Assembly: GCA_963842795.1 (NCBI GenBank)
Contig: CAWJHV010000010.1
Coordinates: 62,001-126,000 of the forward strand
Origin: WHSW01 sp963842795
GTDB lineage: Bacteria > Actinomycetota > Thermoleophilia > Solirubrobacterales > 70-9
Length of the DNA stretch: 64,000 nt
Direction of reading: 5' to 3'
Shown piece after piece: positions 9,223-17,664 of this stretch (position 1 is its first letter; each line of letters starts with the position of its first letter). Both the position numbers and the translations under genes were made by a program. The notes beneath the pieces were generated by a model. It was not told where the DNA came from and ran no database searches. It saw only the letters and a list, made by a program, of their open reading frames with translations.

Positions 9223-9885
9223 TTAGCTGGAGGGCTCGGAAGGGGCAGGCTCGCCGCTGCCCTCAACGGGCGGCGCTTCGCCGGCGGGCGCCGGCGGGGG
9301 AGTCTCGGCCGGCGCCGGAGGCGGAGTCTCGGCGGGCGCCGGAGCGCTCGCGGGCCCGGCGGGCGGGGCGGCTGCGGGCGCCGCGGGCGCAGGTGGCGGA
9401 GCCGCGGCAGGGGGCGGGGCGGCGGCTGGCGCGGCGGGTGCGGGGGCTGGGGCGGCGGCGGGCACATCGGACCCGCGGTCGTCCCAATCGTCGCGCCCGC
9501 GACCGCCGGGGCCGCGACGGCCGCCGGGACCGCGTCCCGAGCCGGAGCTGGCGAGGGAGACCGGGGGTGGCGGCTCGATCACCGGTGACCGCGGATCGAC
9601 CTTGAAGATCCGGAAGCGCATCACGCCGTCGGTGATCTTGAGGCTGTGGTCGAGGTCGTCGAGCACGGCCGAGGGGGCCTCGAAGCGGAAGAAGCGGTAA
9701 TCGGCCTCGGTGCGCTGGGCGATCTCGTAGGCGAGCTTGCGCAGACCCCAGGCCTTCTCGGCCTTGAGGCTGCCGCTGGACTCGATCCGCCCACGGGCGT
9801 CCTGCGCGATCGTGTCGCGGCGCTCGTCCGGGGCCTCCGGGTCGAGCATCAGCACGAGTTCGTATTCGGGGATCGCGGTTGCCAA
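9223..9885 (-). CDS. rpsF: 30S ribosomal protein bS6 with long Pro/Ala tail
   Basis: Residues 1-100 are a normal bS6 (YELVLMLDPEAPDERRD, GLRKLAYEIAQRTEADYRFFRFEAP, MRFRIFKV). The protein does not end there: it continues for roughly 110 residues with an Arg-Gly/Asp patch (GGRRGPGGRGRDDW) and then Ala-Pro repeats such as PAETPPPAPAETPPPAP. Ordinary bS6 is about 95-135 residues, so total length 220 is unusual. Start is TTG, close behind a TATAGT hexamer. First gene of the block. Confidence 0.93.
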   Translation of the reverse strand: MATAIPEYELVLMLDPEAPDERRDTIAQDARGRIESSGSLKAEKAWGLRKLAYEIAQRTEADYRFFRFEAPSAVLDDLDHSLKITDGVMRFRIFKVDPRSPVIEPPPPVSLASSGSGRGPGGRRGPGGRGRDDWDDRGSDVPAAAPAPAPAAPAAAPPPAAAPPPAPAAPAAAPPAGPASAPAPAETPPPAPAETPPPAPAGEAPPVEGSGEPAPSEPSS

Positions 9886-9896
9886 AGCGGCGGACG

Positions 9897-9902
9897 ACTA
9901 TA
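9897..9902 (-). promoter_or_regulatory. -10-like TATAGT upstream of rpsF
   Basis: TATAGT lies 11 bases before the TTG start of rpsF, predicting a 5' leader of only a few bases. CTATAG is self-complementary, so it could also serve the divergent gene at 9943. No clear -35 is visible. Confidence 0.4.
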
Positions 9903-9942
9903 GCGGGGGGCATCCGGCATCGCCGTGGGCTTGTAGGCGGCG

Positions 9943-10497
9943 ATGGACCGGACTCGAATCCGCTGGAGGAACGTCGGCCGGCTCGCCGGAGGACTGGGAG
10001 CCGGCGCGCTGCTGCTCGTCGTGGTCCCCGCCCTGCTCGAGCCCGCGGACCCCGCCCCGCTGCCCGCGGACGTCGGCCTCGACCCGGCCCCGGCGTCCGG
10101 CTACGCCGATCTGGCGGTGGCTCGGCGCGAGGGCCGCCCCGCTCGCAGGCGCCCCGAGCGGCCGGCGGCTGCCGACGGGCCCGATTCGCGCGCCCGGCCG
10201 CCGGCGGGCCCGCGCCCCGACCCCCGGCGTGCGCGGCGGGACCGGCACTCGATCCCGTCCCCGGCGGGTGATGCCCCGGAGGGCGCCGCGGCCGCGGCGC
10301 CCGGCACGGTCCCCCCGGCGCCGGCACCGGCTCCAACCGCTCCCCCGGCGCCGCCACCGGTCGCAACACCGCCCCCGCCGGCCGCAACCGCTCCGCCGAG
10401 CCCGGCGCCGACATCGCCTCCCGAGCCGGCCGGAGACCGCGACGAGCACGAGCCTCCGCCTCCGCCCTCACCGAGCGCGTTCGGCTTTGAGCGCTGA
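9943..10497 (+). CDS. Membrane-anchored proline-rich protein
   Basis: Unrecognised protein of 184 residues. One hydrophobic segment at about 14-33 (LAGGLGAGALLLVVVPALL) would act as a signal anchor; the rest is disordered, with an Arg/Pro-rich stretch (70-105) and a Pro/Ala tract (110-165), and ends in SAFGFER. It is followed nine bases later by the secreted-protein gene, whose ribosome site overlaps this stop, so the two are probably one operon. Low complexity makes any homology call unreliable, but frame and spacing support a real gene. Confidence 0.55.
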   Translation: MDRTRIRWRNVGRLAGGLGAGALLLVVVPALLEPADPAPLPADVGLDPAPASGYADLAVARREGRPARRRPERPAAADGPDSRARPPAGPRPDPRRARRDRHSIPSPAGDAPEGAAAAAPGTVPPAPAPAPTAPPAPPPVATPPPPAATAPPSPAPTSPPEPAGDRDEHEPPPPPSPSAFGFER

Positions 10498-10506
10498 GAG
10501 GAGCAC

Positions 10507-12102
10507 GTGCGCGACCACGACCACACGGCTCACGCGACCGGTGCCCAGCGTCACCCGCGCGCGCGGGCGATCGTCCTCGCCCTGATCATCGCCACGGTGG
10601 CGGCGCTCGCCGGGGCCGAGCGGGCGGACGCCGGCAACTACGTCGTCACGCAGTGCAGCTCGGTGACCCCTTTCGTCCAGGCGAGCTGGGAGGCCAGCTC
10701 CGACCACTACCGCGGCCGGGCGCTCTGCGGCACCGACTCCGGCCTGCAGGTCTTCCACGATGCGGCGGAGTCCGGGCTCTGGCACTTCGGAGCGTGGGTC
10801 TGGCGCGCGCCGGCGGGGACGGTGTTCACCGACGTGCAGGCGAACGCGAGCCTCACCAGCCAGGCCGGCCATCACGGCGAGCTCGTTGCGGTGCCCCCGA
10901 GCGGGGAGCTGGTCGGCTTCGGCTCCGAGCACAACGACTTCCGCGTGCATTCGATCCACGGCGAGTTCGGTCAGTTCCAAGCCTGGTTGCGCTGCGTGGC
11001 ACCCGGGGCGGGCCGTCCCTGCGGGCGGGCCGGCGGCGACGGCGCCCACGCCTACGTGCGCGGCGTCTACCTGCGCACGGCCGACCGGGTCGCGCCGCGG
11101 CTGCTCGTGACCGGGGGCTCGCTGCTCGAGCCCGGGGTCGTGCGGGGGATCCGCGGCCTGACCTTCGTCGCCGGCGACGTCGGCAGCGGGATCCGCAAGG
11201 TCTACGTCGAGGGCAACGGGACGGTGCTGGTCACCGACATCCGCAACTGCGCCGTCGCCGCCGGCTTCGCCACCGCGCTCAGCCCGTGTCCCGCGGCGAC
11301 CGCCGAATCGGCCGCGGTGCCGACCGCCGCCGGCGCCTTCGTCACCGGGCCCGCGAACACGGTCACCGCCTGCGTCGAGGACCTCGCCCTCGACGGCGCC
11401 CCGAACCGCGCCTGCGAGCAGCGGCGGGTCTGGGTCGACAACGCCTGCCCTGCCTCCGCCGTCGGCGGCGGCACCGCGATCCGCGCCGGATTCGACGGCG
11501 GCGACGCCGAGAGCGCCTCGACCGCGTCCGATCGGCCCGCAACCGTCCGCGGCCGCGTTGACGGCGCCGGCGAGGGCGCGACCGTCTGCGCGCTCACCCG
11601 GGTGCTGATCGACGGCCGGCCGATCGTGGTCGGCGCGACCGCGACCACCCGCGCCGACGGCGCCTACGCGATCGAGCTCCCGTCCGGACCGAGCCGCGAG
11701 GTCTACGTCCACTATGTCGTCGGCGATCGGGTCCTCGCCCGCCACGGCCTCGTGCTGCGCTCGACGGCCCGCCCGTCGCTCGACGTGCGGCCCAATCACG
11801 GCGTTCGCAACCACGACCGCCTCCACTTCTCGGGCACCCTCCCGGGCCCGGCCTGCTTCGACCGCGTGGTCAAGGTCCAGGCGCGCCTGGGAAAGCGCCG
11901 CTGGCAGGTGTTCCGCACCGACCGCGCCGACGAGTCCTGCCGCTTCACCGCCCGCTACAAGCTCCGCGCCACCCGTCACGCCCGCCGCTACCGTTTCCGG
12001 GCGCTCGTCCCCCAGGCGGCCGGCTACCCGTACGAGCGCGGTCACTCGAGGACGGCGAAGGTGAAGGTGCGACGGCATCGCCACCGGCACCGACACCGAT
12101 GA
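10507..12102 (+). CDS. Secreted protein of unknown function
   Basis: Exported protein of 531 residues starting at GTG, with GAGAGGAG upstream. A signal peptide (hydrophobic core VLALIIATVAALAGA, about 23-37) precedes NYVVTQCSSVTPFVQASWEA. Pairs of cysteines recur (QCSSV, ALCGT, RNC..CP, ACE..ACEQ), suggesting disulfides, and the second half looks like beta-sandwich repeats (IELPSGPSREVYVHYVVG; LHFSGTLPGPACFDRVVKVQ). It ends in an Arg-His tail. I recall similar surface proteins from related actinobacteria but no assigned function. Confidence 0.72.
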   Translation: MRDHDHTAHATGAQRHPRARAIVLALIIATVAALAGAERADAGNYVVTQCSSVTPFVQASWEASSDHYRGRALCGTDSGLQVFHDAAESGLWHFGAWVWRAPAGTVFTDVQANASLTSQAGHHGELVAVPPSGELVGFGSEHNDFRVHSIHGEFGQFQAWLRCVAPGAGRPCGRAGGDGAHAYVRGVYLRTADRVAPRLLVTGGSLLEPGVVRGIRGLTFVAGDVGSGIRKVYVEGNGTVLVTDIRNCAVAAGFATALSPCPAATAESAAVPTAAGAFVTGPANTVTACVEDLALDGAPNRACEQRRVWVDNACPASAVGGGTAIRAGFDGGDAESASTASDRPATVRGRVDGAGEGATVCALTRVLIDGRPIVVGATATTRADGAYAIELPSGPSREVYVHYVVGDRVLARHGLVLRSTARPSLDVRPNHGVRNHDRLHFSGTLPGPACFDRVVKVQARLGKRRWQVFRTDRADESCRFTARYKLRATRHARRYRFRALVPQAAGYPYERGHSRTAKVKVRRHRHRHRHR

Positions 12103-12127
12103 GCGCCTGGGGCTCGCGCCTGGGCGC

Positions 12128-13591
12128 CTACCCCTCGCCGTCCCGCTTCGCCTGGATGTCCGCGAGCTGCTCGGCGATCCATCGCTCGGGGTCGCGGTCG
12201 CGGACGATGTCGCGCAGGCGGTCGGCGCGCAGGCGGCGCTCCTCGGCGCTCATCGTCAGCGCCCGGTAGATCGTGTTCGCCTGCTCCTGGATGTCGAACG
12301 GGTTCACGGACAGGGTGCAGTCGCCGAGCTCCTCGTGGGAGCCGGTGTTCTCCGAGAGCATCACGACGCCGTCTCGGGTGTTGACCGCGGGCGCCTCCTT
12401 GGCGACCAGGTTCATGCCGTCGAAGATCGAGTTGACCATCAGCAGGTCGAAGTGCTTGTAGCGGGCGACGGCCTCGGGGAAGTTCTCGTAGATCCGCAGG
12501 TCGATCGGCATCCAGTCGGTGGTCCCGTGGCGGTGGTTGACGACCGCGACCAGCGCCTCGATCCGCTCCAGGTACTCGGCGTACTCGGGCACGTCCTGTC
12601 GCGAGGGCTGCAGATGGGCGATGAAGGTCACCCGCTCGCGAAACTCCGGGTGCTGGGAGAGGAATGTGTCGAACGCGGTGAAGCCGCGGAGCACGTTCTT
12701 CGAGAGGTCGGCCCGGTCGACGCGGATGATCAGGTGGTCGCGCCGGCGGCGCAGGAGCTCCTGCTCGTACTCGGCCACCTCCTCCGACGCCGCCGCCCGC
12801 TCGAGTCGCTTCGCGTCGATCCCCAGTGGATAGGCCCGGACCCAGGTCTCGCCTCCATCGCTGACCACGGCTCCGCGCTCGTAGTCGACGTCGACCTCGA
12901 GCAGTTCGCGGCAGCAGTGGAGGAAGTTGCGGCAGTACGCGGTGGTGTGGAAGCCGATGATGTCGTTGGCGAGCAGGCCGCGGTAGATCTCCTCGCGCCA
13001 GTGCGCGGGCACGATCCGCCAGCTGTCGGGCTGCGACCAGGGGATGTGGACGAAGTGCTGGAGGAAGGCGTTCGGCCGCTGCTCGCGGATGATCGCCGGA
13101 GCCGTGTACAGGTGGTAGTCGTGGAACATCACCAGCGGGTCGGGGACGTCGGCGATCGTCTCGAGCACCGCCTCGGCGATGTCGCGGTTGACGACCGTGT
13201 AGCCCTCGTCCCACGCGTCGGCCTCCTCCTGGCGGATGTCGGGGGCGTTCGAGAGGTCCCAGAGGTAGTGCTGGATGAACCAGAGAATCGGGTTCGCAAT
13301 CACGTTGTAGAAGCGGTCGTAGGCGACGGGGTCGGACTCGACCATGAGCACGTCGTAGGAGACGTCGTCGATCGTCACCTCGACCGGCTCGCCCTCGGCC
13401 TCGCGGGCGACGGCGACGTCCTCGTCGGTCATCGCCGACGCGACCCAGAGCGCGTCACGGCGCGCGACCAGCCCGGTGAGCGCGGTCACGAGGCCGCCGC
13501 CGCCGCGGCCGACCTGCCGCTCGCCCTCCGGGTCGCGCTTGAACTCGGCCGGGCCGCGGTTGGAGACGATCACCAGCCGCTGCTCGCTCAT
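12128..13591 (-). CDS. otsA: Trehalose-6-phosphate synthase (GT20)
   Basis: Glycosyltransferase family 20 enzyme making trehalose-6-phosphate from UDP- or ADP-glucose and glucose-6-phosphate. Family landmarks are the N-terminal RLVIVSNRGPAEF with glycine-rich GRGGGGLVTAL, HDYHLYTAPAIIREQ, the HIPW acceptor segment, RVDRADLSKNVLRGF and the C-terminal DGMNLVAKEAPAVN. Length (487) is normal. No trehalose-6-phosphate phosphatase (otsB) follows; the 5' neighbour, 10 bases away, is another trehalose enzyme gene on the same strand. Confidence 0.93.
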   Translation of the reverse strand: MSEQRLVIVSNRGPAEFKRDPEGERQVGRGGGGLVTALTGLVARRDALWVASAMTDEDVAVAREAEGEPVEVTIDDVSYDVLMVESDPVAYDRFYNVIANPILWFIQHYLWDLSNAPDIRQEEADAWDEGYTVVNRDIAEAVLETIADVPDPLVMFHDYHLYTAPAIIREQRPNAFLQHFVHIPWSQPDSWRIVPAHWREEIYRGLLANDIIGFHTTAYCRNFLHCCRELLEVDVDYERGAVVSDGGETWVRAYPLGIDAKRLERAAASEEVAEYEQELLRRRRDHLIIRVDRADLSKNVLRGFTAFDTFLSQHPEFRERVTFIAHLQPSRQDVPEYAEYLERIEALVAVVNHRHGTTDWMPIDLRIYENFPEAVARYKHFDLLMVNSIFDGMNLVAKEAPAVNTRDGVVMLSENTGSHEELGDCTLSVNPFDIQEQANTIYRALTMSAEERRLRADRLRDIVRDRDPERWIAEQLADIQAKRDGEG

Positions 13592-13601
13592 CTGCCTAAG
13601 C

Positions 13602-14837
13602 CTAAGTGTCGAGCTCGGTGAACAGGTCGAGCCAGTCGCGCAGCAGGCGCGGGGTGAGGAAGTGCTCGCGGGCGTGCTCCTTGCCGGCCCGCCCGAGGCG
13701 CTTCGCCAGCTCGGGGTCCTCGAGGATCTCGATCGACCGCTGGGCCGCCCCCTCGGGCGAGTCGACCAGGTAACCGGAGACGCCGTCGTCGATCTGCAGC
13801 GGGATCCCGCCCACGTCGCCGCCGATCATCGGCCGGCCCTTCCACTGCGCCTCGGTGACCGTGAGCCCGAATCCCTCGCGGATCGACTTCTGCATGCAGA
13901 CGTCCGCCTGCGACTGGAAGGCGTTCACCTCGATCGCGCCGACGTTGTTGAGGTTGTTGAGGATCTTGATGTCCGGGTCGCCGTCGGCGTGGCGGAAGGT
14001 CTGGTGGAAGAAGTCCCAGCCCTCGGGGTCGTCGGTCGCCATCGAGCCCACCAGGGCCAGCTGCGCATCCGGCATGCTCTCGGTCACGATCCGGTAGGCG
14101 TCGATCACCCCGATCGGGTCCTTCCAGGGGTCGAAGCGCGAGACCTGGCAGATCAGCGGCCGGTCGGTGTCGATCCCGAACTGCTCGCAGACGAACGCCG
14201 CGTCCTCGGGCGAGAGCGCCATGTTCTTCGGCGACAGCGGGTCGATCGCGGGCGGGCAGATCTTCCGCACGCCGCCGGCGAGCCCCGCCGGCACGTACTG
14301 CTCGAGGTGCCAGACGCTGGCGTCGTAACCGGTGATGAGCGGCAGCATGCGCGCCAGGGTCTCGGGGTTGGGGGTCGAGAGGTCGATGTGGCAGCGCCAG
14401 ATCCAGCGCCGGCCGCGCTCGCGCGCGTTCTGCATCAGCCCGGCCGGCTGCGGGTCGTGGACGATGATCGCGTCCCAGTCCCCCTCGAGGCTCTGGGCGT
14501 TCATCACGTTGTAGGCCTCGAAGACCTCCCATTGCTGATCGGAGATCGACTGCGGGTCTCCCTGGAGCGAGTTGTGCATCAGCTTGGTGACGTTGAAGAA
14601 GTCCTCCTGGCCGAGGATCACCTGCCAGTGCGCGTCGAGGCCGACGTCGCGCATCAGCGGCACCAGCGTGTAGAGGATCTCCGAGACCCCGCCGCCGAAG
14701 GCGGTCGCGCTCACGTGCAGAACCGACTTGCCGCGCAGGGGCTCGGCGAGCTCGCGGATGCGCTCGATCAGCCCGCGACCGGCGATGTGCGTGTAGTCGG
14801 CCAGCGACTTGTGACCCAGGGGTACCTCTTGAAGCAC
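13602..14837 (-). CDS. treT: Trehalose synthase, TreT-like (GT4)
   Basis: GT4 glycosyltransferase of 411 residues in the TreT family, which joins NDP-glucose and glucose directly to trehalose. The N-terminal VSATAFGGGVSEILYTLVPLMRDVGLDAHWQV is diagnostic for this subgroup; the donor-binding region carries CQVSRFDPWKDP and the late SIREGFGLTVTEAQWKGRPMI motif with the E-x7-E spacing. GTG start lies eight bases after TAGCCT. It forms an operon with otsA. Exact donor and whether it runs in the synthetic direction are not determinable here. Confidence 0.85.
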   Translation of the reverse strand: MLQEVPLGHKSLADYTHIAGRGLIERIRELAEPLRGKSVLHVSATAFGGGVSEILYTLVPLMRDVGLDAHWQVILGQEDFFNVTKLMHNSLQGDPQSISDQQWEVFEAYNVMNAQSLEGDWDAIIVHDPQPAGLMQNARERGRRWIWRCHIDLSTPNPETLARMLPLITGYDASVWHLEQYVPAGLAGGVRKICPPAIDPLSPKNMALSPEDAAFVCEQFGIDTDRPLICQVSRFDPWKDPIGVIDAYRIVTESMPDAQLALVGSMATDDPEGWDFFHQTFRHADGDPDIKILNNLNNVGAIEVNAFQSQADVCMQKSIREGFGLTVTEAQWKGRPMIGGDVGGIPLQIDDGVSGYLVDSPEGAAQRSIEILEDPELAKRLGRAGKEHAREHFLTPRLLRDWLDLFTELDT

Positions 14838-14845
14838 GACGCGGC

Positions 14846-14851
14846 AGGCTA
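14846..14851 (-). promoter_or_regulatory. -10-like TAGCCT, leaderless promoter for treT-otsA
   Basis: TAGCCT (inside TATAGCCT) ends eight bases before the GTG at 14837, with no ribosome-binding site between. Confidence 0.4.
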
Positions 14852-14890
14852 TAGAGCGCGGCTCGGGGGCGGTGCGGTTCGAATCGGGAC

Positions 14891-16096
14891 CTAGGAGGTC
14901 GGACGCTCGCCGAGGGTGATCTCGAGCTGCTGATGCTCGCCGTCGCGGATCACGTCGAGGGTGACCTCGTCGCCGGGGTCGAGCAGGGAGACGATCCGCG
15001 GCAGGTCCGAGTTGTCCTCGAGCCGCTGCCCTTCGACGGCGGTGATCAGGTCACCGCCGGCTTCGACCTCCGCGCCCTGGAAGCGGATGCGATCGTCGCC
15101 CGCTTGCAGGCCGGCGTCATCGGCGGGGCTGTCGGGCTCGACCTTCGAGACCAGGGCGCCGGTGTCGGCGTCGATCCCGAGCCGGTCGGCGAGCTGCGGG
15201 TAGAGCGGCTGGGTGGTGACGCCGGCGTAGGCGTAGGCGACCTCGCCGTCGTCGCGCAGCTGATCGACCGAGCGCTCGGCGAGGTCGATCGGGACCGCGA
15301 AGCCGACGCCCTCGTTGCCGCCGGAGGAAGTCTGGATCTGCTGGTTGATGCCGACGACCTCGCCGTCGGCGTCGAGCAGCGGCCCGCCCGAGTTCCCCGG
15401 GTTGATCGAGGCGTCGGTCTGGATCGCACCGTCGATCCCGAAGTCGGTGAGCGAGTCGATCGAGCGATCCGTCGCCGAGACGATCCCGACCGAGAGGGAC
15501 TGGTTCTGGCCGAACGGGCTGCCGATCGCGGCGACGGCGTCGCCGACCTCGACGTCGTTCTCGGAGCCGAGCGACAGCGGATGCATGTCGATCCCCTCCG
15601 GGTCGACCTTGAGCAGGGCGACGTCGGCGAACGGGTCGAAGCCGACCACGTCCGCCTCGACCTGGTTGCGGTCGGCGAACTGGACGTAGATCTCGTTCGC
15701 CTCGTGAAGCGGCCGGGTCGGCGTCCCGGTGCTCGAAGCGTCGGTGACCACGTGGGCGTTGGTGAGGATCTCGCCATCGTTCGAGATCACGAAGCCCGAC
15801 CCCTGGCCGGCGCCGCCGCCTCCGCCGCCGAAGATCGACGGAGTGGGGCTGCCACCGAAGACCGAGATCACGGTGACCACGCCCGGCGAGGCGCTGCCGT
15901 AGATCGAGCGGGCGTCGAAGGCCCCGTCCTCGGCCTGGACCACGACCCGCTCCGAGCCCCCGGTGGTCGTCGTGGTCGTGGTCGTCGTCGCGGCGACCTC
16001 GGCATCCGAGGCGTCGTCCCCGCAGCCGGCGGCCGCGATCGCGCCGGCCGCGAGCAGCGCAGCGAGCAGCGCGCGCGGGCGCGCCCGGGCGCTCAA
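14891..16096 (-). CDS. htrA: HtrA/DegP-type serine protease, lipoprotein
   Basis: Envelope quality-control protease. A lipoprotein signal (AIAAAGC, Cys about 24) precedes a nine-threonine linker, a trypsin-like domain with His in LTNAHVV, Asp in DPFADVALLKVD and Ser in NPGNSGGPLLD, and one C-terminal PDZ domain (GALVSKVEPDSPADDAGLQAGD). Start TTG overlaps the histidine-kinase stop (TTGA), so translation is coupled. The regulator-kinase-protease order recalls mycobacterial MprAB-PepD, suggesting the protease is an output or feedback element of the sensor. Confidence 0.92.
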   Translation of the reverse strand: MSARARPRALLAALLAAGAIAAAGCGDDASDAEVAATTTTTTTTTGGSERVVVQAEDGAFDARSIYGSASPGVVTVISVFGGSPTPSIFGGGGGGAGQGSGFVISNDGEILTNAHVVTDASSTGTPTRPLHEANEIYVQFADRNQVEADVVGFDPFADVALLKVDPEGIDMHPLSLGSENDVEVGDAVAAIGSPFGQNQSLSVGIVSATDRSIDSLTDFGIDGAIQTDASINPGNSGGPLLDADGEVVGINQQIQTSSGGNEGVGFAVPIDLAERSVDQLRDDGEVAYAYAGVTTQPLYPQLADRLGIDADTGALVSKVEPDSPADDAGLQAGDDRIRFQGAEVEAGGDLITAVEGQRLEDNSDLPRIVSLLDPGDEVTLDVIRDGEHQQLEITLGERPTS

Positions 16097-17520
16097 CTGC
16101 CCACCGGCGAGGCTGCCGGAAGCCGGAGCTCGAACTCGGTCGACCCGCGCCGGCTGCGCAGCTCGAGCGAGCCGTGCATGCGGACTGCGAGCTCGCGGGC
16201 GATCGCCAGGCCGAGCCCGGAGCCGCTGACCTCGTCGCCGGTGTAGAAGCGCTCGAAGACCCGCTCACGCACGCGCGTATCGATTCCCGGGCCGTCGTCC
16301 GTGACGACGAGGCTCGCCGAGCCGTTCGCGGTGGTGGCGTCTGAGGATGTCTGGGTCCCTACCGTGATCGCCGTTCCCTCCGGCGTGTGAGTGAGCGCGT
16401 TGTCGATGAGGATACGCATGATCTGCGCGACCCTGTCCGGGTCGGCGATCGCGGCTGCCCCGGGGCCGTTGCCGATCGAGATCGAGGTCTCGTGCCGATC
16501 GGCGGTCGGCCCGAATTCGGTCACCACCCGCCGGGCGACCTCGGTGAGCTGAACGCGCTCGCGCCGCATCTCGATCGCGTCGGCGTCGAGCTTCGAGAGG
16601 TCGAGCAGATCGACGGTGAGCTTCGACAGCCGGTCGATCTGCTCGCGCATCGTGCGCACGAACTCGGCCCGGACCTCGGGGTCGGGGTCGTCCTCCTCGA
16701 GCAGCTCGACGAATCCCGAGAGCGACGAGATCGGGGTCCGCAGCTCGTGCGAGGCGTTGGCGATGAACTCCTTGCGAGCGCTGTCGAGCACCGCAAGCCG
16801 CTTCTGCATCTCGTTGAAGGTGATCGCGAGCTGGCCGACCTCGTCGCTGGAGTCGACCGGGATCGGGTTGGAGAAATCGCCGTCGGCGACCTTCTCCGCG
16901 GCGTCCTCGAGCCGCCGCAGCCGGCGCGAGTGCGCGCCGGCGACAAGCCATCCGGCGCCGAGCGCCGCCAGCAGCGCGATCGTTCCCGCGATCAGGATCT
17001 GCCGGCGAATCAACGAGACGTTGTCGTCGACGTCGGCGAGGTCGGCGGAGAAGACCGCGATCCAGCCCGGCTCGCCGCGATCGTAGAGCGCCAGCGCGGT
17101 CTCGCCGCGGCGCTCGCCCCCGACCCCCTCGACCGAGCTCGCGATCGGCCCGGCGGCGGCCGCGGCCGCGGCCGCGGGGTAGCTCGGGACGACCGCGGTC
17201 CGCTCGAGCTCGGAGTCCGCGATCACGAACGATGGCTCCGGCCCGCCGGTTCCCTCGCGGACGCCGAGCAGGGTGACGCGCGAGCCGGTCTGGTGGTCGA
17301 TGTCCCGCAGCAGCGCCGCGATGCTCCCCCGCGAGACCCCGCCGGCCATCGCGTCCTCGAGCCGCGGGCCCTGTGCGGTGGCCACCTGCTCGAGCCGGCG
17401 CAGCTTCTCCGCCGTCAGGCTGGAGCGCAGCTGCGGGACCACGTAGAGGTAGATGAACCCGACCGCGGCCGCCGTGATCACGAAGATCAGCAGCGCGAGC
17501 CGGTTGCGGACCGAGTTCAT
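16093..17520 (-). CDS. Sensor histidine kinase
   Basis: Membrane sensor of 475 residues. Two transmembrane helices (about 8-28 and 175-195) flank an extracytoplasmic domain that contains an eleven-alanine run near residues 116-124. HAMP (about 196-248) precedes the HisKA helix with phospho-acceptor His258 in NASHELRTPISS, and the ATPase domain with ILIDNALTHTPEG, VTDDGPGID and GSGLGLAIARELA. ATG overlaps the stop of the upstream small peptide gene (ATGA). Its partner is the OmpR-type regulator upstream. Confidence 0.95.
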   Translation of the reverse strand: MNSVRNRLALLIFVITAAAVGFIYLYVVPQLRSSLTAEKLRRLEQVATAQGPRLEDAMAGGVSRGSIAALLRDIDHQTGSRVTLLGVREGTGGPEPSFVIADSELERTAVVPSYPAAAAAAAAGPIASSVEGVGGERRGETALALYDRGEPGWIAVFSADLADVDDNVSLIRRQILIAGTIALLAALGAGWLVAGAHSRRLRRLEDAAEKVADGDFSNPIPVDSSDEVGQLAITFNEMQKRLAVLDSARKEFIANASHELRTPISSLSGFVELLEEDDPDPEVRAEFVRTMREQIDRLSKLTVDLLDLSKLDADAIEMRRERVQLTEVARRVVTEFGPTADRHETSISIGNGPGAAAIADPDRVAQIMRILIDNALTHTPEGTAITVGTQTSSDATTANGSASLVVTDDGPGIDTRVRERVFERFYTGDEVSGSGLGLAIARELAVRMHGSLELRSRRGSTEFELRLPAASPVGS

Positions 17521-17642
17521 CGGAATATCTCCACCGAGATCCTCCGGAATAACTCCACCGAGATCCTCCGCTTCGCGTCCGGTCGGAATAACTCCACCGA
17601 GATCCTCCGCTTCGCGTCCGGTCTCGGCGGGCCCAGGTTCAT
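17517..17642 (-). CDS. 41-residue repeat peptide between regulator and kinase
   Basis: Small open frame with a strong Shine-Dalgarno sequence, AGGAGAGG at 17649-17656, six bases before ATG. It encodes MNLGPPRPDAK followed by RRISVELFR-type units: two full 13-residue repeats (RPDAKRRISVELF) and one partial (RRISVEIFR), a basic peptide. Its TGA overlaps the kinase ATG (ATGA), the same coupling used by the other genes of this operon. The repeats are the 39-bp DNA repeat below. No family recognised. It may be a real small protein, a leader peptide, or a chance frame over a DNA repeat. Confidence 0.5.
   Translation of the reverse strand: MNLGPPRPDAKRRISVELFRPDAKRRISVELFRRISVEIFR
17521..17622 (-). 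repeat. 39-bp tandem repeat, 2.6 copies
   Basis: Two identical 39-bp units (17545-17583 and 17584-17622) plus a 24-bp partial unit (17521-17544) that differs at one base. On the minus strand each has the core GCGAAGCGGAGGATC followed by GGTGGAG. The unit is 13 codons long, keeping all three frames. The GGTGGAG of the unit nearest the kinase is also positioned as the kinase's ribosome-binding site, so the repeats duplicate that site. Confidence 0.92.
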
Positions 17643-17664
17643 GCGTTACCTCTCCTAGGAGGCC

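Noticed and set aside
14871..14895. GGTTCGAATC resembling a tRNA T-loop
   Set aside because: No acceptor, D or anticodon stems can be formed around it.
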